Shown piece by piece: positions 1 through 5,330 of a stretch of DNA of 7,403 bases (position 1 is its first letter; every line of letters begins with the position of its first letter). The translations under genes and the position numbers were made by a program. The stretch covers positions 1 through 7,403 of the forward strand of contig CAISKG010000095.1 in the NCBI GenBank assembly GCA_903885855.1. The letters run 5' to 3'. This DNA comes from an uncultured Planctomycetaceae bacterium. GTDB lineage: Bacteria; Planctomycetota; Planctomycetia; Pirellulales; UBA1268. The notes under the pieces were generated by a model. It saw nothing but the letters and a program-made list of their open reading frames with translations, searched no databases and was not told the origin of the DNA.

Positions 1-1
1 G

Positions 2-121
2 AAACTTGAGTTACAAGGGATCACAAAAAGGTTTCCTGGTGTTATCGCCAACGATTCAGTAAATTTGTCGATCGCTACTGGAGAGGTGCTTGCGCTTGTA
101 GGCGAAAATGGCGCAGGAAAT
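2..121 (+). CDS. ABC transporter ATP-binding protein, N-terminal fragment (sugar/nucleoside type), broken in Walker A
   Basis: Reading from base 2 gives a clean ATPase N-terminus: LELQGITKRFPGVIANDS, then GEVLALVGENGAG. In the family this energises uptake of sugars or purine nucleosides (RbsA-like or the BmpA-linked nucleoside type); the FPGV-x-AND stretch favours the latter. The Walker A motif GENGAGKST is cut after GENGAG, where the expected Lys codon reads AAT and the frame runs into GC-rich sequence with no ATPase similarity, ending at a stop at 292. The start codon lies at or before the window edge. Base composition differs sharply from everything to the right (55 of 120 G+C here, 53 of 60 just after). 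Only about 40 of the usual ~500 residues are present, so it cannot work as an ATPase. I infer foreign DNA joined to this contig rather than a native gene. The ATPase identity is secure; the substrate class is not. Confidence 0.8.
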
Positions 122-827
122 GGAGCGCCGCCTCGTCCGGCGGCGGGGCCCCCGCCGCCGCGGCCGCGGCCCGTTCCAGCGCCCGCGCCTCGAGGGCCAG
201 CTCGTCGAGGCGCTCGGCGAGGCGGCCGAGCTCGTTGGCCGGCAGGGCCGAGCGCCAGTCGGCGGGGAGATGGTCGGTGGCCAGCAGGTTGACGAGCGTG
301 CGCACGTTGGCGTCGATGCGCTGGCGCGCGGCGAGGTCGGGGGAGCGGATGGTCTGCACCTCCATCGTCTCCTCGACGCGGTGCTGGCAGGCCGGCAGGA
401 GCTTGCGCTCGCGCTGCATCGAGCCGCGTTTCACCTTGGCGATCTCCACGCAGCACACCCGGCAGACGCCGGCCGGCTCGAGGTGCTCCTGGTGGCAGAG
501 CACGGGGATCGGATTGCCCCCCGGATCGTCGGCGTAGGCCAGGGTGGCGGCGTCGTGGATCGTGGTCGCCCGGGGGATGGGGCGCCCCTCGGCGTCGCGC
601 AGCAGCTTCCCCTGCGAGTCGGCCAGCGGCACCGCCTTGGGCACCGTCACCGGCCGGCCGTCGATGCGGATCGTGATCCGGGTGTCGAAATCGGCGGCCG
701 TGACCTTGTCCATGCGCACCAGCTGGCCGTCGATGCCCCGGGCGAAGAGGCCGTCCTCCTCCGGCAGCGGCGGATAGGCGTCGGGCTCGTCGGGCGCGAG
801 CGGGTCGAGGGCGCCGCCGTCGCTCAT
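75..827 (-). CDS. NuoG/HoxU-like [2Fe-2S] iron-sulfur subunit, truncated by a chimeric join
   Basis: This is the N-terminal part of the electron-relay subunit that takes electrons from a NuoF-type flavoprotein in complex I, NAD-reducing hydrogenases and NAD-linked formate dehydrogenases; it is cytoplasmic. ATG at 827 follows a GGGGGAGG ribosome site and overlaps the stop of the NuoEF gene as ATGA, so the two are translationally coupled. Residues 50-150 form a plant-type ferredoxin domain with ligands C111, C122, C125 and C147 (C-x10-C-x2-C...C). It carries about 20 extra residues at 64-86. The following helical region has H186 of the usual His-Cys3 motif, but the three cysteine positions read D190, S193 and E199. 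Genuine coding ends near residue 235 (about base 121). The last ~15 residues, to the stop at 75, are antisense of the ABC fragment. The downstream 4Fe-4S ferredoxin domain and any molybdopterin domain are missing, so formate dehydrogenase alpha, HoxU and NuoG cannot be told apart. Confidence 0.85.
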   Translation of the reverse strand: MSDGGALDPLAPDEPDAYPPLPEEDGLFARGIDGQLVRMDKVTAADFDTRITIRIDGRPVTVPKAVPLADSQGKLLRDAEGRPIPRATTIHDAATLAYADDPGGNPIPVLCHQEHLEPAGVCRVCCVEIAKVKRGSMQRERKLLPACQHRVEETMEVQTIRSPDLAARQRIDANVRTLVNLLATDHLPADWRSALPANELGRLAERLDELALEARALERAAAAAAGAPPPDEAALHFLRHFRLQAQAPLQ

Positions 828-2575
828 CGCGCCTCCCCCCGGACGTGGCGGCGCAGATCGGCGCCGAAGAACTGCACGGCCGAGAGGAACGGCTTGGCGG
901 CCACCATCCCCAGCCCGCAGATGCTCGTCATCTCCATGGCGCGCGAAAGCTCCGCGCCGAGCCGCTCGCGGTCGGCGAGGTCGGCGGCGGCGACGCCCCC
1001 GGCCAGGATCTCCTCCCCCATCTCCACGATCTTCTGCGCCCCCAGCCGGCAGGGGACGCACTTGCCGCACGACTCGTCGCGGAAGAACTGCGAGCAGTTC
1101 ACCGCCTCGACGGCCATGTCGCGGCTGTCGTCGTAGACCACGAGCCCCGACCCGAGCGCCAGGCCGAGATCGCGGCAGCGCTGCAGGTCGAGCGGCAGAT
1201 CGAGGACGTCGAGGTGCGTGCCGCCGCCGGCGGCGACCCGCTCCACCAGCTCGGCGGGGGCGCGCTTCTCCCAGCCGCGCGGCAGCGCCGTGACGGGGAT
1301 CCTCGCGGGGAGGAATCCCCCCGAGGGCCCGGAGGGGGCGAAGGCCTTGAGCGGCCGGTGCGTGCCGCCGCACAGGCCCTCGACGAGCGTGCGCAGCGGC
1401 GTGCCGTTGGGGAGCTCGTAGACGCCGGGGCGGACGACGTCGCCGGAGATCGAGAACAGCCGGCTCCCCTTGCAGCCCGCGATCCCGGAGTCGGCGTACC
1501 AGGCGCCGCCGCGGGCGGCGATCGCGGCCGCCCAGGCGAAGGTCTCGACGTTGCTCACGAGCGTGGGGCGGTCGTGGAGCCCGTTGGTCTCGAGCTGCGG
1601 CGGCTTGTTGCGCGGCTGGGCACGCCGGTCCTCCATCGCCTCCACCAGCGCGCTCTGCTCGCCGCAGACGTAGCCGCCGGGGCTCGTGAACACCTCGACG
1701 GGAAAGGCGGCGGAGGTGCCGGCGATGCGCGGGCCGCAGGCGCCGTGGGCCTCGGCCCGGCGGATCTCGTCGCGCATGATCGCGATCTGCTCGGCGTACT
1801 CGTGGCGGATGTAGATCCAGCCGCGCGTGGCGCCGGTCACCAGCCCGGCGAGGATCACCCCCTCGAGAACGAGCTCCGGGTGGCGGGTGAGCAGCTCGCG
1901 GTCCTTGAAGGTGCCCGGCTCGCTCTCGTCGGCGTTGCAGATGACGTACCTGGCGTCTCCTCGGGCCCGCCGGACGTCGTTCCATTTCTGGTGCGCCGGC
2001 ACCCCCGCGCCCCCCATGCCGCGCAGGTCGGCGACCTTGAGCTCCTCGATGAGCCGCTCCGCGTCGGGCGCGGCGGCGAAGCGCGCCACCGCGCCGTAGG
2101 GCGGGGCCCGGGGATCGGGCTCGACGATCCAGGGGCGGTTGGCGTGGGGGCGGTGGTCGGCGTCGCCGTCGGCCGGCGGGAGGCGGCCGGCCAGCGCGTC
2201 GCGCACGAGCCCCGCGCACGGCGGGCCACCGCGTGCGACGAAGCAGCGGTCGTTGACCGAGAGCGCCACCGGCCGGTCGCAGCGGCCCAGGCAGGAGGCG
2301 TGGCGGACGGCCACCGTGCCGGCCGCGATCTCGGGGGCGCAGTCGCGCTCGAGCGCGGCCTTGAGCCCGGCCGAGCCCGCCAGGTGGCAGGCCATGTCGT
2401 GGCAGACGCGCACCTCGACCTCGGGCGGCGGCTCGAGGCGGAAATGGGGGAAGAAGCTCGCCACCTCCTGGAGCCGGCAGAGCGGCGTGCCGGTGCGCTC
2501 GGCGAGCCGGCGCAGCGCCTCCTCCGGAAGGTAGCGGTGCCGCTCCTGGATGTGGTGGAGTTCCTGGACGATCAT
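824..2575 (-). CDS. NuoE-NuoF fusion: NADH-binding diaphorase flavoprotein (HoxF/FdsB-like)
   Basis: A 583-residue cytoplasmic flavoprotein expected to exchange electrons between NAD(H) and FMN and pass them to Fe-S clusters. Residues 1-130 are NuoE-like (thioredoxin-fold [2Fe-2S]) with C58-x4-C63 and C95-x3-C99. A linker leads to the NuoF part. There the glycine-rich GMGGAGVPAHQKW (187-199) and CNADESEPGTFKDR (213-226) are the NAD/FMN motifs, followed by GGYVCGEQSA (300-309), KPPQLETNGL (324-333) and the SLBB-type region near 380-425. ESCGKCVPCR supplies C503, C506 and C509, and SICGLG supplies C553, for the [4Fe-4S] cluster. All ligands are intact. About 30 residues between GGFLP (419-423) and LDLPLD (458-463) look inserted compared with standard NuoF. 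ATG at 2575 is chosen because the protein begins directly at the NuoE helices; its ribosome site is weak. The stop overlaps the next gene's start (ATGA). The partner catalytic subunit is not in the window, so formate dehydrogenase, hydrogenase or complex I use stays open. Confidence 0.93.
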   Translation of the reverse strand: MIVQELHHIQERHRYLPEEALRRLAERTGTPLCRLQEVASFFPHFRLEPPPEVEVRVCHDMACHLAGSAGLKAALERDCAPEIAAGTVAVRHASCLGRCDRPVALSVNDRCFVARGGPPCAGLVRDALAGRLPPADGDADHRPHANRPWIVEPDPRAPPYGAVARFAAAPDAERLIEELKVADLRGMGGAGVPAHQKWNDVRRARGDARYVICNADESEPGTFKDRELLTRHPELVLEGVILAGLVTGATRGWIYIRHEYAEQIAIMRDEIRRAEAHGACGPRIAGTSAAFPVEVFTSPGGYVCGEQSALVEAMEDRRAQPRNKPPQLETNGLHDRPTLVSNVETFAWAAAIAARGGAWYADSGIAGCKGSRLFSISGDVVRPGVYELPNGTPLRTLVEGLCGGTHRPLKAFAPSGPSGGFLPARIPVTALPRGWEKRAPAELVERVAAGGGTHLDVLDLPLDLQRCRDLGLALGSGLVVYDDSRDMAVEAVNCSQFFRDESCGKCVPCRLGAQKIVEMGEEILAGGVAAADLADRERLGAELSRAMEMTSICGLGMVAAKPFLSAVQFFGADLRRHVRGEAR

Positions 2576-2673
2576 GGCGTGGGGTCCAGCGTACGCCCGG
2601 GCGCGGGGGGGTGAAAAGCGGCGCCGGGCGCGGGGGTGGCCGGGGCCTTGCCCGGGCGCGCGGCGGTCGGGGG
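2576..2673. repeat. GC-rich intergenic spacer with three spaced copies of CCGGGCGCG
   Basis: The 98-nt gap between the barrel gene and the NuoEF gene contains CCGGGCGCG three times on the + strand, starting at 2597, 2624 and 2652, so with 27- and 28-base spacing. The first two copies extend to a 13-base identical CCGGGCGCGGGGG. Copies 1 and 3 contain the palindrome GCCCGGGC. On the minus strand a short GCGCC-C-GGCGC inverted repeat is followed by CGCTTTTC, which could act as a weak transcription attenuator or mRNA hairpin between the genes. No convincing promoter is visible, so I cannot say whether the two genes share one transcript. Such repeats can arise by chance in DNA this GC-rich. Confidence 0.35.
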
Positions 2674-4662
2674 TCAGTAGGCCAGCTCCAGGTCGGTGAA
2701 GGCGCCGAAGAGGTTGTCGATGTCGCCGCCGAGCCCGCCGTAGAGGTCGCGGAAGCCGTCGCCGACGACGAGCCCGGAGACGCCGGCCCGGAAGATCCAG
2801 TTGTTGTTGAGCAGCGGCCGCGACTCGACGCCCAGGGAGAGGTCGGTGCCGATCGAGCGGGAGATGTGGTCCTGGAACACGAACGACTCGAGCACGTTGG
2901 TGGTGTCGAAGAAGAGGAGGTTGCAGTTGGTGACCAGGCGCGTCCGCTGCGTGAGCTCGAAGTCGACGCCGACGTTGTAGAGCTGGAGGCCGGGATTGAC
3001 GAAGTTGGCCTGCGACTGCCATTTGTTCGTGGCGCGGAGATCCGGATAGATCGAGAGCAGGTTCTTGAGGTTCGTGCCCAGGAGCTTGATCTGCTGCCGC
3101 ACCCAGAAGCTGAATTCGCCCCCGGCGAACTGGGTGTTGTCGACGATCCCGTCGAAGCCGCCGCCACGGCCGTCGTTGATGTCGTTGTCGCCGGAGGCGA
3201 AGAAGACGGCTCCGCGGAAGCGGATCCAGTCGGGGGAGTAGGAGAGCTCGAGCGCGGCCATCGTCGCGCCGATGTCGACAGGCTGCAGGGCCTGCGGGTT
3301 GAGCGTGTCGTGGCCGAAGGCGTAGTAGAGGGCGCTGGTGACGTTGACCGCTTCGATGTGGCCGTCGGTGGCGAGCCCCACGTAGCAGGCGTTGACCTCG
3401 TGGGGGGTGGCCAGGCCCACCGGGTCGGGCCGGACGAGGAAGCCGTTGCGGTCGTAGTGGAGGCTCTTCTGGTCGTGGTCCCAGAGGAAGCTCGTCTGCA
3501 CCGTGTGGCCCGGCCAGAGGAAGTCCTGCCGGTAGTAGTTGGCGACGAGGATCTGCTGGCCGCGCGGGTCGAAGGAGTTGAGGAAGCTGTTGGTGTCCTT
3601 CTCGCGCTGGTCGAAGATGGCGAGGTTGAACTGGTCCTGGTTTGCCAGCCGGGTGCCGAAGATGCGGATCGCCCGGTTCAGGTCGCTGAAGATGAAGCCG
3701 CGGAAGTCGCTGGTGAAGGGCTGGGAGCCGCCGCGGATGGAGACGAAGTCGTAGTTCGGGCTCAGGTCGGCGAGCTTGAGCTCCACGAACCACTCCTCGA
3801 TCGTGGCGAAGCCGCGGTAACGGCGCCGGCCGTCGGCGACGTCGGGGAGCACGACGCCGTATTCGTAGACCTCGAGGTAGTTCTGGTTGATCACCGGCAC
3901 GATCCGCAGCCGCCAGTCGTTTGGCTTGAAGGCCTTGTCGCCGTGGTTGAGCTCCATGGCGAAGGCGTAGTACTGGAGGAAGAGGAAGCCGTTGGGATTG
4001 CCGAAGAAGTCCTCCTGCCCGGGCGTGGGGGTCGACTCGAAGGGGGTGTCGGGCGTGGGCACCTGGCGGAAGTTGGTGATCGTGCGGCTGCTGGCGCGGA
4101 GATCGAGGAAGGTGTCCTGGCCGATGATCGGGTAATCCTCCTTGAGGAGATTCTGGGTGTAGGGATTGAAGATGTTCCCCAGCGCGTAGGGATAGTCGTC
4201 GAGCCGGGGATGACCGCGGTCGTAGCGGTCCCAGGGAGGCAGCCCGATCCGCCAGCGATCCTCGATGGGCACGAAGTGCGCCGACTCCTGCCCCTCCGAG
4301 GGGAGCACGCTCGAGGCGCCCGAGAAGCCGGCGGTGGGGAACATCGGGTGGCGGAAGAGCGGCTCCGCGACCGGGCGCTCGCCGGCGAAGTCGAAGGGAT
4401 TCCGGTACGGATCGCCGAGGACGGTCGGCTCCGGATCGGCGTCGGGCGCGGCGATCTCCTCGGGCCCCTCGTCGAGGTCGTCGACGAGGGCTTCGGAGGG
4501 GGACGGCAGCCACTCGGGCGGCGGCGCGCCGGAGGCCGGCGGGCAGCCCGAGCACCAGCCCACGAGGAGCCACGCCGCCATCGAGACGGCGGCGGCGCGG
4601 CATCGACCGTGCCGCACGCGGCAGCCCTGATGGCGCAGTGTCTCCGTGCTCGATGCGCGCAT
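2674..4662 (-). CDS. Large exported protein, probable outer-membrane beta-barrel, function unknown
   Basis: A 662-residue exported protein. ATG at 4662 gives an Arg-rich n-region (residues 1-22), a hydrophobic stretch (23-38) and a plausible signal peptidase site after PPASG (residue 45); GGGCGAG upstream may serve as ribosome site. A Pro/Asp/Glu-rich linker (46-80) precedes a long region of alternating hydrophobic and polar strands with many aromatics and Asn/Asp turns, for example FGTRLANQDQFNLAIFDQRE, DGHIEAVNVTSALYYAFG and QANFVNPGLQLYN, and the chain ends in Tyr as barrels often do. There are no CXXCH haem motifs and no recognised enzymatic motif. I recall similar large hypothetical proteins in planctomycetes and some proteobacteria, sometimes near cytochromes, but cannot assign a family name. 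It is co-oriented with and 98 nt before the diaphorase genes, so a link with redox metabolism is possible but unproven. MtrB-like or alginate-export-like porins are alternatives. Confidence 0.85.
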   Translation of the reverse strand: MRASSTETLRHQGCRVRHGRCRAAAVSMAAWLLVGWCSGCPPASGAPPPEWLPSPSEALVDDLDEGPEEIAAPDADPEPTVLGDPYRNPFDFAGERPVAEPLFRHPMFPTAGFSGASSVLPSEGQESAHFVPIEDRWRIGLPPWDRYDRGHPRLDDYPYALGNIFNPYTQNLLKEDYPIIGQDTFLDLRASSRTITNFRQVPTPDTPFESTPTPGQEDFFGNPNGFLFLQYYAFAMELNHGDKAFKPNDWRLRIVPVINQNYLEVYEYGVVLPDVADGRRRYRGFATIEEWFVELKLADLSPNYDFVSIRGGSQPFTSDFRGFIFSDLNRAIRIFGTRLANQDQFNLAIFDQREKDTNSFLNSFDPRGQQILVANYYRQDFLWPGHTVQTSFLWDHDQKSLHYDRNGFLVRPDPVGLATPHEVNACYVGLATDGHIEAVNVTSALYYAFGHDTLNPQALQPVDIGATMAALELSYSPDWIRFRGAVFFASGDNDINDGRGGGFDGIVDNTQFAGGEFSFWVRQQIKLLGTNLKNLLSIYPDLRATNKWQSQANFVNPGLQLYNVGVDFELTQRTRLVTNCNLLFFDTTNVLESFVFQDHISRSIGTDLSLGVESRPLLNNNWIFRAGVSGLVVGDGFRDLYGGLGGDIDNLFGAFTDLELAY

Positions 4663-4879
4663 CCTGGCTCGCCCGGGGAAGCAAGAGCGGGAATCTTTCC
4701 CATTTCCATCGGCTTTTCCGGTTTGGCAGGTTGTGCGGGGCCGGCGGTCGGTGCCACGGACACTGGGGGCACTGGAGGCGACGGCGGCGGCTGGGCGAAG
4801 AACGGGGGAATCTGGGGGAACGGGCGGACCGGCGCGGCCCGCCACCTCCGTCCGATCCTCCTCCCGGTGACCCGCCCGC
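4663..4879. promoter_or_regulatory. Divergent intergenic region between barrel gene and small secreted-protein gene
   Basis: These 217 bases separate two genes read in opposite directions, so each must have its promoter here or read into it. I see no good TTGACA/TATAAT pair on either strand. What is visible: a less GC-rich patch (about 4689-4731) just ahead of the barrel start; a 13-base inverted repeat within it; a 10-base near-tandem repeat (ACACTGGGGG/GCACTGGAGG, 4760-4779); and several G runs at 4793-4824. No open frame in this stretch resembles a protein. The regulatory label rests on layout, not on a recognised motif. Confidence 0.4.
4689..4701. promoter_or_regulatory. Inverted repeat GGGAA-N3-TTCCC ahead of barrel gene
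   Basis: GGGAATCTTTCCC is a perfect 5-bp inverted repeat around a 3-base centre, lying 27-39 nt before the barrel start codon. It could be an operator half-site pair or a small leader hairpin. It sits in the only locally AT-richer patch of the divergent region. A 5-bp arm is short and may be chance. Confidence 0.2.
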
Positions 4880-5317
4880 ATGCCGCAGTCCCCCGACCGG
4901 CGCCGTGGCGGGATCGGCCGGCGGCGCGTCGCCTGCCTGCTCGTCCTCCTCGCCGCCGCCGACGCCTGTCGGGCGCACGACGGGCTCTCCCTCACGCCTT
5001 CGATGGGGCGGCCGGCGACGGAGCGGAAGCACTTCCGCGGCGATCAGCACCGCCGCGCGGGCTGCCCGCAGAGCGTCTCGCCGCTGGCGCGATCGTCGGA
5101 GTCGGCGCCCGAGATCGGCTACCACGTCGGCGGCGGTGCGCCGCAGCGCAGCCGCCACGCGCACAGCCGCGCGCCGCAGGAGGGCGTCTGGGGCACCGAC
5201 TACGCCGGCCTGCTCGTGCCCAAGCACGTGGTGCTCGGCTGGTGGCACGGGCAGCGGTCGCAAGGGGGGACCGGCGCCTACGCCACCGACGGGCCCGTCC
5301 CCCTCCGCCGTCCCTGA
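4880..5317 (+). CDS. Small secreted conserved hypothetical protein (planctomycete type)
   Basis: A 145-residue protein with a clear signal peptide: Arg-rich n-region (residues 7-16), hydrophobic core VACLLVLLAAADAC (17-30) and likely cleavage after CRA (residue 32). The mature part has a variable Arg/Ser/His-rich middle and a distinctive C-terminal block, GYHVGGGA (80-87), EGVWGTDYAG (101-110), VLGWWHGQRSQGG (118-130) and TGAYATDGP (131-139). I recognise this Trp/Gly-rich ending from many small planctomycete secreted proteins, whose role is unknown. Codons are G/C-ending throughout, including the signal region, which supports the strand and the ATG at 4880; GGTGA lies about 12 nt upstream as a weak ribosome site. 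It diverges from the barrel gene and converges on the cyclase. No catalytic motif or clear metal site is visible. It could be periplasmic or surface attached. Confidence 0.8.
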   Translation: MPQSPDRRRGGIGRRRVACLLVLLAAADACRAHDGLSLTPSMGRPATERKHFRGDQHRRAGCPQSVSPLARSSESAPEIGYHVGGGAPQRSRHAHSRAPQEGVWGTDYAGLLVPKHVVLGWWHGQRSQGGTGAYATDGPVPLRRP

Positions 5318-5330
5318 CGGACCGCCGCGC

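Noticed and set aside
2..121. ABC ATPase fragment as a genuine transfer or mobile-element scar
   Set aside because: No insertion-sequence end, repeat or att-like site is at the join, and both genes are cut mid-domain at a contig edge, which fits a chimeric assembly better.
108..1136. 342-codon + frame across the junction and the NuoG-like gene
   Set aside because: It begins at the chimeric join and runs antisense to a well-supported gene; the translation shows no domain.
845..2614. 589-codon open frame on + opposite the NuoEF gene
   Set aside because: Low-complexity Ala/Gly/Arg/Val translation, opposite a gene with every NuoE and NuoF motif intact.
2576..5263. Upstream extension of the NuoEF reading frame
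   Set aside because: The extension is Arg/Pro/Leu-rich shadow sequence of the barrel gene in another frame. The protein proper begins at ATG 2575 with NuoE-like helices.
5308..5320. CCGTC-CCT-GACGG hairpin between the convergent genes as a terminator
   Set aside because: The stem is only 5 bp with a 3-base loop, overlaps the stop codon, and has no T-tract on either side.
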